Shown here piece after piece: positions 17,425 to 27,075 of a stretch of DNA of 64,000 nucleotides; position 1 is the first letter of the stretch, and each line of letters begins with the position of its first letter. The stretch is from Phycisphaera sp. (lineage in GTDB: Bacteria > Planctomycetota > Phycisphaerae > Phycisphaerales > SM1A02): positions 41,012-105,011 of the forward strand of contig WGMP01000002.1 of NCBI GenBank assembly GCA_016124975.1, given 5' to 3'. Made by a program: the position numbers and the translations under genes. The notes beneath the pieces are model-generated. The model worked only from the letters and a program-made list of their open reading frames with translations, was not told where the DNA came from and did no database searches.

Positions 17425-19137
17425 GTGACGGATTCCGACGCCCCAACGCCGCCGCTGCGCGACCCTCTGCTTCTCGCGGCGTGCGCACTCGGCGTCGTCT
17501 GCGCGGCGCTCGCGCTCGTTCCGACCGCCACCTTCGCCGAGGCGTTCGCGCATCCGCAGCGCGTGGCGCGGCTCGGCGGTGCGATTCCCGAGGCGACCGT
17601 GCGCGGCGCGGGGTTCTTCCGCGCGGCGCTCGCGGCGGGCGCGGTCGCGATTCCCGCGCTCGTGTGGTGGCTTGGGCGCGCGTGCCGCGGCGGAGAGACG
17701 CGAGGCCCCCGCGATCTCGGCGCCGCGGCCGCTCTCCCGTGGTGGCCGATGTCGATGACGGGTTCGCTGCAGCTCCTCAACTGGATCGTGCTCGGCGCGA
17801 TGCTCCGCCTCGTGCTGGCGTCGCAGAGCCTCTGGTACGACGAGATCTCCGCGCTCGTCTCGTTCGCGCTCGAGGGCCCCGCCGTCGCGTTCGGGTCGTA
17901 CGCCATCCCGACGAACCATGTGCCCATGACGCTCGCGGTGTGGCTCTCGACGACCGCGCTCGGCTCGGTCCATGAAGTCGCGGTGCGGCTGCCCGCGATC
18001 GTGGCGGGAGTCGCGACGATTCCCGCCGCGCACGCGCTCGGCGTCGCGCTCCGCGATGCGCGGCTCGGGAATGCGCTCGCGCTTGTCGCGGCGGTCGCGC
18101 CGCTCGCGGTCCTCGAGAGCGCCGAGGCCCGCGGCTACGCATTCGTGATCCTCGGCGCCACGGTGGCGGCCGCTGCGCTCGCGCGCGCCGCGCGCACGGG
18201 CGCGCGCGGCGACCACGCGCTCTTCGCGGTCGCCTGCGCATTCGCGGCGTGGTCGCATCCGGTGGCGATCCTGCTGCCCTTCGCGGCGGGACTCGTCGGT
18301 CTCGCGCGCGATCGGCGCCTCGCCGTCGCCGCGCTCCTGTCGGGTGTGCTCACCGCGGTGCTGCTTTCCCCGCTCGTCGGCGATGTCCTGGCGACGCGCG
18401 GCGACTATGCGCGCACGGACGCCGCGCAGCCGAGCGTCTTCTCGCGCGAGGGCTACGAGACGCTGACAGGCCTCGCCCTCTCGTGGAGCCGTTGGTTCCT
18501 GACGCCCGCGCCGATCCTGACCGCGCTCTTCATCGCGGGCGCGGCGATCGTCCTGCGCGCCCGCGACGACGGCGCGCGTCGTGCGCGGCGCGCGCTCGCG
18601 CCGTTCGCGCTCGCCTTCGCGCTTGCGCTCGCGCTGCCCGCAATCCTCGGATCGTGGACCTACGCGCGCTTCACGCTCTTCGCGCTTCCGATCGGGCTCG
18701 TCGCCGTCGCGCTCGCGCTCGATGCGCTCCCGAAGCGCGCGTGGAGCGCGTTCGTCGTCGTCCTTCCCTTCGTCGATGCGTTCGCGTCGCTTGCGTTCTA
18801 CCGCACCAAGCAGCCGATCCGCGAGGCGGTCGCAGTCGTGGCAGCGCTGCGTGCGCCTGGCGATGCCGTCGCCGCCATCGGGCTTCCCGACAACGCGGTC
18901 GGCTTCTACGCGCTCCGCTCCGGCTTCGACGCGACTCCGACGGGCTTCCTCGGCGAGGATCTCGACGCCGTGGTTGCGCGTGATCGCCCCGCGTTCGTCG
19001 TGGTCCTCTATCCCGAGCGCCTGACGGACGAGACATTCGCGTCGCTCGACCACAGCTTCGACCGCACCCATCGCCTCGCAGGCTGGGCCGACTGGGGCGA
19101 AGGCGCCGTCGAGGTCTGGCGGCGCAGCGAGGGCTGA
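17425..19137 (+). CDS. Integral membrane glycosyltransferase, GT39/ArnT-like
   Basis: The 570-residue protein has about 10-12 transmembrane helices. The first periplasmic loop holds SQSLWYDEISALVSF, with the Asp-Glu pair that marks GT-C fold enzymes of the PMT/ArnT group. Then come VAVRLPAIVAGVATIPAAHA and AVAPLAVLESAEARGYAFVI, also typical of this family. A soluble C-terminal domain of about 110 residues follows (DAVAAIGLPDNAVGFYALRS). Such enzymes transfer sugars from a polyprenyl-phosphate donor to lipids, polymers or proteins on the outer side of the membrane; the acceptor is unknown. The GTG start is 9 bp after the MFS gene. Confidence 0.8.
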   Translation: MTDSDAPTPPLRDPLLLAACALGVVCAALALVPTATFAEAFAHPQRVARLGGAIPEATVRGAGFFRAALAAGAVAIPALVWWLGRACRGGETRGPRDLGAAAALPWWPMSMTGSLQLLNWIVLGAMLRLVLASQSLWYDEISALVSFALEGPAVAFGSYAIPTNHVPMTLAVWLSTTALGSVHEVAVRLPAIVAGVATIPAAHALGVALRDARLGNALALVAAVAPLAVLESAEARGYAFVILGATVAAAALARAARTGARGDHALFAVACAFAAWSHPVAILLPFAAGLVGLARDRRLAVAALLSGVLTAVLLSPLVGDVLATRGDYARTDAAQPSVFSREGYETLTGLALSWSRWFLTPAPILTALFIAGAAIVLRARDDGARRARRALAPFALAFALALALPAILGSWTYARFTLFALPIGLVAVALALDALPKRAWSAFVVVLPFVDAFASLAFYRTKQPIREAVAVVAALRAPGDAVAAIGLPDNAVGFYALRSGFDATPTGFLGEDLDAVVARDRPAFVVVLYPERLTDETFASLDHSFDRTHRLAGWADWGEGAVEVWRRSEG

Positions 19138-19150
19138 GGCCACCAAGAGC

Positions 19151-19259
19151 CGAGGCGCGCGGCAGTTTGCCTCAAGCGCCGAGGCGCGCAGCAATCTGCC
19201 TCAAGCGCCGAGGCGCGCAGAAATCTGCCTCAAGCGCCGAGGCGCGCAGAAATCTGCCT
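19151..19259. repeat. 29-bp direct repeat, four copies, over a gene's 3' end
   Basis: Copies start at 19151, 19180, 19209 and 19238 (the last partial), each containing CGAGGCGCGCAG and CTGCCTCAAGCGC. On the minus strand the unit encodes the last residues of the gene at 19230-19541 (QISARLGA) plus its stop, so the extra copies lie just after the stop. Each copy can form two small hairpins (GCGC/GCGC and CAGA/TCTG). There are no spacers, so it is not a CRISPR array. Confidence 0.9.
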
Positions 19260-19541
19260 GTCTGCATCCGCGAAACGCATCCGCGCCATCGCGGCGTCGA
19301 GCCGCTCGCGCAGCGGAAAATCGCGCCGATGGGCCGCGAAGAAGCCGAGAACCGCGCGCCCGACATCCGCAGGCGTCCGAGTTCCCTCAGGGCAGAAGAT
19401 GTTGTAGTCGGCCCATGAAAGCCGCAGTTCATGCAGCGTCGAGCCCTCGGGGGCGTCGATCGACGCGTGCCAGATCCACGCCTGGTCGGCCTCGCGCTCC
19501 GCGCCGAGGCGGATCGTCGGCTCGGATTCGTCAGGGTCCAT
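19230..19541 (-). CDS. Hypothetical protein of 103 residues
   Basis: A small cytoplasmic protein starts MDPDESEPTIRLGAEREADQ and contains AWIWHASIDAPEGSTLHELR, SWADYNIFCPEGTRTPADVG and DFPLRERLDAAMARMRFADA. I do not recognise the family. It is rich in Trp, Arg and acidic residues and has no signal peptide. TATCCT (19553-19548) lies 6 nt before the ATG on the minus strand, so the mRNA may be leaderless. It is divergent from the MacB-type permease (46 bp between starts). Its stop codon and last eight codons belong to the 29-bp tandem repeat. Confidence 0.65.
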   Translation of the reverse strand: MDPDESEPTIRLGAEREADQAWIWHASIDAPEGSTLHELRLSWADYNIFCPEGTRTPADVGRAVLGFFAAHRRDFPLRERLDAAMARMRFADADRQISARLGA

Positions 19542-19587
19542 CGGAAGAGGATACCATCGCCTCCCCGCGCGTCCGCGGGTGCGAACC

Positions 19588-20922
19588 ATGACCCCGGGAT
19601 TCCTCCTCGAGATCCTCCGCCTCGGCCTGCGCAACCTGCGGCTCCACAAGCTGCGGTCGACGCTGACAAGCCTCGGCATCATCCTCGGCGTCGCCGCCGT
19701 GATCGTGGTTGTCGCGGTCGGCGAAGGCAACAAGATCGGTGCGCTGCGCGAGGTCTCAGCGCTTGGCGCCACCAACATCATCGTGCGTTCGTCGAAGCCC
19801 CCTGAGGCTGCGAACTCGGGCCAGGCCCGCACCTTCTTCGTCGCCTACGGACTGCTGCGGCAGGACCTGCGGCGCCTGACGACCGCGCTTCCGGACGCGA
19901 CAGCCATCGTGCCGCTCAAGGCCGTCGGCTCCGATGTCTCCTACGAGAACCAGCGCATCACGAGCCAGGTCTTCGGCACCACGCCCGACCTCCTCGATGT
20001 GGCCAGGCTGCGGCTCGAGCCGCGCAGCCGCTATCTCAGCGCAGAGGACATCGCCGCCCGCGCGCCCGTCTGCGTGATCGGCAGCGAGGTCGCCAAGCAG
20101 TTCTTCCGCTTCCGCGACCCGATCGGCGCGACCATCAAGGTCGACAACACGGTCTTCCGCGTGATCGGCGTGCTCGAGCCCGTCGGCCTCGCGGGCGGGC
20201 GCGGCTCAGCGCTCGTCGGGCGCGACCTCAACAAGGACATCCACATCCCCATCACGACCGCGGAGACCCAGTTCGGCGACATGGTCATGCGCCGGCAGTC
20301 GGGCTCGTTCAGCGGCGAGCAGATCGAGGTGTCGGAGATCTATGTCGTCGCGCAGGAGACCGACGAGGTGGTGCCGCTGGCGGAGCGCGTGCGCCGCGTG
20401 GTCGAGGCGGGCCACCCCGGCCTCACCGACGTGCAGCTGATCGTGCCGTGGGAGCTCCTTGAGAACGCCAAGCGCCAGATGATGGTGTGGAACGTGATGC
20501 TGGTCGTGGTGGCCGCGATCTCGCTCCTCGTCGGCGGCATCGGCATCATGAACATCATGCTCGCGAGCGTGACCGAACGCACGCGCGAGATCGGCATTCG
20601 CCGCGCCCTCGGCGCCACGCGCAAGCACATCGTGCTGCAGTTCCTCGTCGAGACGGGCGCGCTGAGCACCCTTGGCGGCGTGCTCGGCATCCTGCTCGGC
20701 GTCGGCATCTCGTGGGGCCTGAAGCCACTCGTCGAGGTGATCGTGCGGCTGCCGTTCCTCGCGGGCGCGTTCGACGGGCGCCTCACGCTCGAACCGAGCG
20801 TGACCGTGTGGTCGATCGCCGTGAGCTTTTTCGTGGCGGCGGGCGTCGGCCTTGTGTTCGGCATCTACCCCGCGATCGTCGCGAGCCGCAAGGATCCGAT
20901 CGTGGCGCTGCGGCATGACTAA
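19588..20922 (+). CDS. ABC transporter permease, MacB/FtsX type
   Basis: This 444-residue protein has the MacB layout: one N-terminal helix (LRSTLTSLGIILGVAAVIVVVAVGEG), a periplasmic core domain of about 230 residues, and three C-terminal helices beginning at VWNVMLVVVAAISLLVGGIGIMN. The signature NIMLASVTERTREIGIRRALGATR is the cytoplasmic coupling helix that contacts the ATPase. No ATPase gene is adjacent, so the partner must be encoded elsewhere. Members move lipoproteins, peptides or drugs, or transmit force across the envelope. The ATG at 19588 was chosen; a GTG at 19579 is also in frame. Confidence 0.88.
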   Translation: MTPGFLLEILRLGLRNLRLHKLRSTLTSLGIILGVAAVIVVVAVGEGNKIGALREVSALGATNIIVRSSKPPEAANSGQARTFFVAYGLLRQDLRRLTTALPDATAIVPLKAVGSDVSYENQRITSQVFGTTPDLLDVARLRLEPRSRYLSAEDIAARAPVCVIGSEVAKQFFRFRDPIGATIKVDNTVFRVIGVLEPVGLAGGRGSALVGRDLNKDIHIPITTAETQFGDMVMRRQSGSFSGEQIEVSEIYVVAQETDEVVPLAERVRRVVEAGHPGLTDVQLIVPWELLENAKRQMMVWNVMLVVVAAISLLVGGIGIMNIMLASVTERTREIGIRRALGATRKHIVLQFLVETGALSTLGGVLGILLGVGISWGLKPLVEVIVRLPFLAGAFDGRLTLEPSVTVWSIAVSFFVAAGVGLVFGIYPAIVASRKDPIVALRHD

Positions 20923-20925
20923 TCC

Positions 20926-21081
20926 TCAGCGGTCGCCGCGTATCTGAGCGGTCGCCGCTGCGGCGGCTTCCTCTGGTGGGGATGGCGCGCGGGGTTTGAG
21001 CGGTCGCCGCGTCTTTGAGCGGTCGCCGCGTCTTCGAGCGGTCGCCGCTGCGGCGGCTTCCTTTGGTGGGGATGGCGCGCG
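20926..21081. repeat. Array of 19-bp and 46-bp GAGCGGTCGC repeats
   Basis: The motif GAGCGGTCGCCGC recurs at a 19-bp pitch (units starting 20926, 20945, then 20997, 21016, 21035). Two 46-bp copies (20946-20991 and 21036-21081) share the motif plus a downstream GATGGCGCGCG and differ at one base. The array lies between convergent genes, 3 bp after the permease stop. An inverted copy is found at 23442-23513 and a fragment at 62606-62620. Confidence 0.9.
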
Positions 21082-21104
21082 TCGGAGTCGAAAGTCAGGT
21101 GTGC

Positions 21105-21192
21105 CAGCAGACTTCAGTCTGCTGAACGACAACCGTCGGAGTCGACGGCTGGCGTCAGCCGTTCCGTGAACCGAGGTCCACGGGCAGCCGTG
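21105..21192. repeat. Three consecutive hairpins between convergent genes
   Basis: Inverted repeats CAGCAGAC-TTCA-GTCTGCTG (21105-21124), ACGGCTG-GCGT-CAGCCGT (21145-21162) and CACGG-GCAG-CCGTG (21179-21192) follow one another. They resemble REP-type elements and could terminate transcription from both convergent genes, although no T-tract is present. Confidence 0.7.
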
Positions 21193-21223
21193 ACTGTCGC
21201 TTCGAGCGCGTCGTCGCCGCGCT

Positions 21224-22792
<1,569 letters not shown>

Positions 22793-22845
22793 GGCCGCGA
22801 TTCTACGGCCACCGAGGATGCGCGGCGACCGCGCGGAGAAACGCA

Positions 22846-23199
22846 GTGTTCCGACCAGGCACCGACGAGACCAATGTCCAGTACGAGGATGTGCTCTGCA
22901 ACTTCTGCCACCGCGCATGGGACCCAGACGACCCCGCGCGGCCGCTGATCGAGGGGCACCATGGCAGCCACCTCTGCGGCGAGTGCCTGTCGCTCGCCTA
23001 CCTCGCGGTCGTCCATGAAGGCCGCGACGACCGCCAGGAGGGCGTGGCGTGCACCATGTGCCTCGAGACGCGCGAGGACGAGCACTGGCGCAGCCCCGAG
23101 CACCCTGAGTCGATCGTGTGCAGGCGCTGCATCAAGCAGTCGGCGACCGCGCTCGAGAAGGACAAGGACTACACCTGGCGAAGGCCGGTCCAGACCTGA
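22846..23199 (+). CDS. Small protein with two zinc-ribbon modules
   Basis: The 117-residue protein has eight cysteines in four CxxC pairs: 18/21 and 44/47 form one module (VLCNFCHRAW and HLCGECLSLAYLAV, similar to the zinc-binding domain of ClpX), and 69/72 and 92/95 form the second (ACTMCLET and IVCRRCIKQ). There is no membrane segment. The GTG start has a GGAG Shine-Dalgarno sequence 7 nt upstream. It is divergent from the sensor kinase (53 bp between starts). The ClpX-like first module suggests a role in protein-protein contacts, perhaps as an adaptor; this is inference. Confidence 0.75.
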   Translation: MFRPGTDETNVQYEDVLCNFCHRAWDPDDPARPLIEGHHGSHLCGECLSLAYLAVVHEGRDDRQEGVACTMCLETREDEHWRSPEHPESIVCRRCIKQSATALEKDKDYTWRRPVQT

Positions 23200-23290
23200 G
23201 CGAAGCACCCGGCGTCAAGGCAGGCGAACGCAGCGCGACGACGCGCGACGAGCACGACGACGCACCACAAGCACCACCACGCCCGACAAG

Positions 23291-23441
23291 CACCACAAGC
23301 ACCAACACGCCCGACAAGCACCACAAGCACCAACACGCCCGACAAGCACCACAACGCCCGACAAGCACCACAACGCCCGACAAGCACCACAACGCCCGAC
23401 AAGCACCACAACGCCCGACAAGCACCACAACGCCCGACAAG
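23291..23441. repeat. Minisatellite: 28-bp x2 and 19-bp x5
   Basis: Two 28-bp units (23291-23346) are followed by five perfect 19-bp units CACCACAACGCCCGACAAG (23347-23441). Less regular copies reach back to about 23262. The 28-bp unit is the 19-bp unit with a 9-bp CACCACAAG insertion. All reading frames stay open through it, but 19 is not a multiple of three and no start or ribosome binding site precedes it, so I treat it as noncoding. Confidence 0.92.
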
Positions 23442-23513
23442 CACCAAAGGAAGCGGCCGCAGCCGCGACCGCTCAGATACGCCGCGACCGCTCAGATACG
23501 CCGCGACCGCTCA
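23442..23513. repeat. Inverted copy of the GAGCGGTCGC repeat array
   Basis: Positions 23442-23474 are the reverse complement of 21036-21068 with two mismatches over 33 bp. Three 19-bp-spaced units follow, read on the minus strand as TGAGCGGTCGCGGCGTATC. The first TGA of the outermost unit is the stop codon of trmB (23513-23511). Together with the array at 20926-21081 it forms an inverted pair around the kinase and zinc-ribbon genes. Confidence 0.88.
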
Positions 23514-24197
23514 AACACGCCGCACCAGCGTCATCGCATGGAACGGCCGCCCCTCGCGGCGGAACTTCCGCTCGAAATTGGTGCCCACGACCTCATCCTC
23601 GCCCGCGCTCGCGGGCTTCTCGAACTCGCGGCGCACGAAGAGGTCGCCTGCGCGCTCCGCGTGCTCGACATCCCACGCCCACAGCTCGTCGTGATCGGTC
23701 ACGATGCGCAGCTCGCCCTCGGGCGCCAGCACGCGGTGGAACTCGCGAAGCGTGTGGTCCTGCACGACGCGGCGCTTGTGATGGCGCGTCTTCGGCCACG
23801 GATCGCTGAAGTAGAGGTGGATCACCGAGACGATGCCGTCGGGAACGCGCGTGCGGATGAACTCGGTCGCGTCGCCATGCAGCAGCCTGACATTGGGCAT
23901 GCCGCGCCTGCGGATGCGGTCTGCTGCGTACGCCCAGAACTCGCCCGCCCACTCGATGCCGAGGAAGTTCGTCTCCGGCTCGAGCTCCGCCTGCTGGAGC
24001 AGGAAGGTGCCCTTGCCCGAGCCGATCTCGATCTCGAACCGCCGCGCGGGCTCCGCGAAGAACGCACGCGGATCGAACGCGAGGATGCGTCGCGCCTCCT
24101 CGACGCTCGCGGCGTCGGGCAGCGGCGGGAGGTCGTGCATCTCGATGCCGACCGCGCCAGGCACAAGTTCACGGCCACGGCCGAGTCCGAAACTCAC
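23511..24197 (-). CDS. trmB: tRNA (guanine-N7-)-methyltransferase
   Basis: The 228-residue enzyme methylates N7 of G46 in the variable loop of tRNAs using S-adenosylmethionine. Family motifs are present: EIEIGSGKGTFLLQQA (SAM binding), FLGIEWAG, and FSDPWPKTRHHKRRVV, the TrmB signature, followed by RIVTDHDELWAWDVEH. The GTG at 24197 was chosen because it overlaps the stop of the upstream hydrolase gene as GTGA; an ATG at 24140 would remove 19 residues. It is last in the rpsU-rsfS-panD-hydrolase-trmB run, and its stop lies in a repeat unit. Confidence 0.93.
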   Translation of the reverse strand: MSFGLGRGRELVPGAVGIEMHDLPPLPDAASVEEARRILAFDPRAFFAEPARRFEIEIGSGKGTFLLQQAELEPETNFLGIEWAGEFWAYAADRIRRRGMPNVRLLHGDATEFIRTRVPDGIVSVIHLYFSDPWPKTRHHKRRVVQDHTLREFHRVLAPEGELRIVTDHDELWAWDVEHAERAGDLFVRREFEKPASAGEDEVVGTNFERKFRREGRPFHAMTLVRRV

Positions 24198-26221
24198 GGC
24201 GTGCCCCCCTGCGCCTCGCGATACTCGAAGAGACGCGGCGGGACATAGGGCTCGCTCCATCCCGTCGGACGCGAGGCGTCGGGAATCTGCGCGACGGGAG
24301 CCGCGGCCGCCGTCTCGCGCAGCCATGCGACGAGGTCCGCGAGCGCGGCAGGATCGAAGGTCGTGTCGATCTCGCCATACTCCTCGAGGACGCCACGCAC
24401 GGCGGGCTGGAAGAGGTGGTTGAGCCCCGCGTATCGGCGCACCGTGATGGGTGCGCCCGCGCGCGCCGCAGCGCCCTCGAAGATGGCCGCATTCGCGGCG
24501 GCGTCGACCTGGAGGTCCTTGTCGCCCCACATCGCGAGCATCGGAACCTCGAGCACCTCGAGCGCGGGCCTCGGGTCATAGCGGATGAACTCCGTCATCC
24601 ACGGATTGAGGATCTGCAGGAACGCGGCATCGATCGTCGGGCGCAGTTCGCTCTCCTCAGGCACCGTGCCATCCTTGAGGGCGACCTGGCGGCGGACGAG
24701 CTCGGCGACCAGCGGGCGGAGTTCCTCGGGGCTCCGACGCTCGACGATCGCGGCCATCAGCGCCGCGTGCGCCGCAACAGCGGCCTCGAGCCGCTCGCGG
24801 TCGATCCCCGCGGCCTCGTAGATGGCGCGCGTCTGCCGCGTGAGGACCGAGGCGCCAGTCTCACCCGGTCCCGCGAGGGCGACCACGAAGGCCAGCGGAT
24901 TCGCAGGCGCATCGCCTGCGTTCTGCCACGCGGCGACGAGCGGCGCGATGAGCCCGCCTTCGCTGTGGCCGATCATGCCCACGCGTCGCGGATCGACCCC
25001 CTCCTGCCGCTTCAGCCACTCGGATGCCATGTCGGCGTCGCTCGCGAGGCCGATGCTCGTCGCGTCCGCGAAGACACCCGTCGACTTCGCGACGCCGCGG
25101 TCGTCGTAGCGGAGCACCGCGAAGCCCGCTCGGGCCAGCGCGTCCGCGATGACGCGGAACGGGCGGTGCCCCATGATGGCTTCGTCGCGGTCCTGTGGCC
25201 CCGAGCCAGAGACGAGCACCACCGCGGGCACGAGCCCGTCGACGGCGAGGCTTCTCTCCTCGGGGATGGTCAGCGTGCCCGCGAGGACATGGCCGACGGG
25301 ATGCGCAATGCGCACCTCGCGCTCCTCGTAGGGAAACGGAGGAACGGGGTCCTGCGGCCGACGCCCGGTCGATGGGCGTGCGCCCTCGACGAGCTCGAAG
25401 CGGATCGGCGCGCGCAGCATGCCTTGCGCGAAGGTGCCCTCGAGGACGCGCCCGTCTTCAGAGGGCGCGAGGTCGAGAGTCGCCACGCTTCCGGCGGGAA
25501 TGCGAACGACGACGCGCGACTCCGTGCGCTCGATCGGCGTCGGAAGGTCGAGGATGCCCTGCTGCGCGATGTCGACCGACGAGCACCATCCGTTCGGACC
25601 TTCGCCGATCGACAGCTTCATCGGCAGCGACTGCCCCGCGATCTCGAGCGTGGCCGCATAGACCTTTGCCGCGTCGAGCTCCGAGACGAGGTCGACGCGG
25701 CGCGGTGTCCAGTCGAACACAGGAAGATCGCGCGCGAGGCGCGCGCTCAGCGTGCGGAAGGTTCCGGTGACAGAACGCCCGTCCTCCGCGACGGTGCCCT
25801 CGAAGCGGGCACGCTCCCCCGAGGAATCGAGTGTGAACGCGAGCGCGCGGCCGTTCGCCTCGACCTCGACCGCGGGGGTGTTCACCGCGCCTGCGCGCAA
25901 CGCGGTGACGAGAACGGCTGGAGTCGACGCGCCCTCCACCGCGCGCACGACGACGGTGACGGCCATCTCGAGCGTCGGCGCGCCTGGCGCGGGCACGCTG
26001 CGGACCTCGCCCATCCACGCACCGTTCCAACGCGCGTCGAGCGGCGCAGCGGGCGGGGTTGGCGCCGCGGGGCTCTCGGTCTCGGCCGCGGCGGCAGGCG
26101 GCTCCGCGGCAAGCGTCAGGGTGTGCGTGGGTGCAAGCGCGGCGATCGCGAGCAGCGCGAGGCGCAGATGGCGCGCATGGCGCCGCACGAACGGGGCGGA
26201 CTTCATCATGGCGTGGGGCAT
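24194..26221 (-). CDS. Secreted alpha/beta hydrolase
   Basis: The 675-residue protein has a signal peptide (LRLALLAIAALAPTHTLTLA), an N-terminal beta-rich part of about 280 residues with two repeats, and a C-terminal alpha/beta-hydrolase domain. The catalytic nucleophile is Ser420 in GHSEGG, the acid is probably Asp in MWGDKDLQVD, and the base His in YAGLNHLFQP. VLVSGSGPQDRDE near 335-347 supplies the oxyanion region. This layout matches periplasmic esterases/peptidases of the YP_-type hydrolase family with unknown natural substrate. It overlaps trmB by 4 bp. Other in-frame starts exist (ATG 26209). Confidence 0.88.
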   Translation of the reverse strand: MPHAMMKSAPFVRRHARHLRLALLAIAALAPTHTLTLAAEPPAAAAETESPAAPTPPAAPLDARWNGAWMGEVRSVPAPGAPTLEMAVTVVVRAVEGASTPAVLVTALRAGAVNTPAVEVEANGRALAFTLDSSGERARFEGTVAEDGRSVTGTFRTLSARLARDLPVFDWTPRRVDLVSELDAAKVYAATLEIAGQSLPMKLSIGEGPNGWCSSVDIAQQGILDLPTPIERTESRVVVRIPAGSVATLDLAPSEDGRVLEGTFAQGMLRAPIRFELVEGARPSTGRRPQDPVPPFPYEEREVRIAHPVGHVLAGTLTIPEERSLAVDGLVPAVVLVSGSGPQDRDEAIMGHRPFRVIADALARAGFAVLRYDDRGVAKSTGVFADATSIGLASDADMASEWLKRQEGVDPRRVGMIGHSEGGLIAPLVAAWQNAGDAPANPLAFVVALAGPGETGASVLTRQTRAIYEAAGIDRERLEAAVAAHAALMAAIVERRSPEELRPLVAELVRRQVALKDGTVPEESELRPTIDAAFLQILNPWMTEFIRYDPRPALEVLEVPMLAMWGDKDLQVDAAANAAIFEGAAARAGAPITVRRYAGLNHLFQPAVRGVLEEYGEIDTTFDPAALADLVAWLRETAAAAPVAQIPDASRPTGWSEPYVPPRLFEYREAQGGTP

Positions 26222-26255
26222 GGAGACGATCCCTTCATCGAGCCGCACGGAGCGG

Positions 26256-26627
26256 TCAATCGGGATCGTACGCGAGGAGCTCGCCGACCCTGTTGTCGGG
26301 CGTGCAGATCGCAACCGCGGGACGGTGCGCGCGCATCTCCTCGAGCGTGAGGTGGCAGAAGCTCATGATGATGACGCGGTGGCCGACGCCCGTCAGGCGC
26401 GCGGCCGCGCCGTTCACCCCGATCACGCCGCTTCCGCGCGCGCCTCGGAAGACATAGGTCTCGAAGCGGTTCATGCTGTCGATGTCGGCCACGAGCACCT
26501 TCTCGTTGACGCGCATCCCCGTCGCGTCGAGGAGATCCTGGTCGATGGTGATGGACCCCATGTAGTCGGGGTTGCAGAGCGTCACCGTCGCGCGGTGGAT
26601 CTTCGCGAAGAGCGCCTCGCGGAGCAT
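26256..26627 (-). CDS. panD: Aspartate 1-decarboxylase proenzyme
   Basis: The 123-residue protein makes beta-alanine for pantothenate and coenzyme A. It is a pyruvoyl enzyme that cleaves itself between Gly24 and Ser25; both are present in PDYMGSITID, with Lys9 (FAKIHRATVT) and Tyr22 also conserved. GSGVIGVNGAAARL and GHRVIIMSFCHL complete the family pattern. The length is normal. It starts 4 bp after the stop of rsfS and is part of the minus-strand run led by rpsU. Confidence 0.95.
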   Translation of the reverse strand: MLREALFAKIHRATVTLCNPDYMGSITIDQDLLDATGMRVNEKVLVADIDSMNRFETYVFRGARGSGVIGVNGAAARLTGVGHRVIIMSFCHLTLEEMRAHRPAVAICTPDNRVGELLAYDPD

Positions 26628-26631
26628 GGCG

Positions 26632-27066
26632 TCACTCCTCGCCGCCCGTGGCGGCGCTGCGCGGGCGACGGAGCGCCGGCGGCGCCTCGCCCTCGGGGCG
26701 GCGCCAGTCGACGCGGCGGCCGTCCGCGTGCAGGAGCTCGAGGTCGTAGTAGAGGCGCTGATCGGGCTCGAAGAGGTGCGCCACGATCTCGACGAAGTCG
26801 ACGACGATCCAGGTGGAGGAGTCGTCCGCGCTGGTTCGGAACGGGTGCTGGCCGCGCGACTTGCCGAGATCCTCGACATCCTGCGCGGCCGCGCGCATCT
26901 GCCGCTGGCTCGTTCCCGACGCGATCACGACGAAATCGCACACCTGGCTGCGTCCGCGGACATCGAGCAGCACCACCTCGGTGCACTTCGAGTCCGAGAG
27001 GGTGCGTGCGATCTCGATCGCGAATTCTCGCGTCGACTCGGGGTCTGAAGTGCTTCGTGAACGCAT
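26632..27066 (-). CDS. rsfS: Ribosomal silencing factor RsfS (Iojap family)
   Basis: The 144-residue protein binds L14 of the 50S subunit and blocks subunit joining in stationary phase. Family motifs are DVRGRSQVCDFVVIASGTSQRQMRA, DDSSTWIVVDFVEIVAHLF and YYDLELLHADGRRVDW. The last 25 residues are a basic, proline-rich tail beyond the usual domain. It lies 9 bp downstream of rpsU, so expression is tied to that of ribosomal protein S21. Confidence 0.94.
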   Translation of the reverse strand: MRSRSTSDPESTREFAIEIARTLSDSKCTEVVLLDVRGRSQVCDFVVIASGTSQRQMRAAAQDVEDLGKSRGQHPFRTSADDSSTWIVVDFVEIVAHLFEPDQRLYYDLELLHADGRRVDWRRPEGEAPPALRRPRSAATGGEE

Positions 27067-27075
27067 CGGATGGGC

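Noticed and set aside
16216..19194. Open minus-strand frame of 992 codons opposite the MFS and glycosyltransferase genes
   Set aside because: Its translation is Arg/Glu/Ala/Gly-rich without motifs, and both plus-strand genes have clear membrane helices. It is a high-GC shadow.
19151..19259. CRISPR array
   Set aside because: The 29-bp units are directly adjacent, with no spacers, and overlap a coding end.
23291..23441. CRISPR array or coding repeat
   Set aside because: No spacers; unit lengths of 19 and 28 bp; no start codon with a ribosome site.
23118..24248. Plus-strand frame of 376 codons through the minisatellite and trmB
   Set aside because: It lies opposite trmB, has no ribosome site, and owes its length to stop-free repeats.
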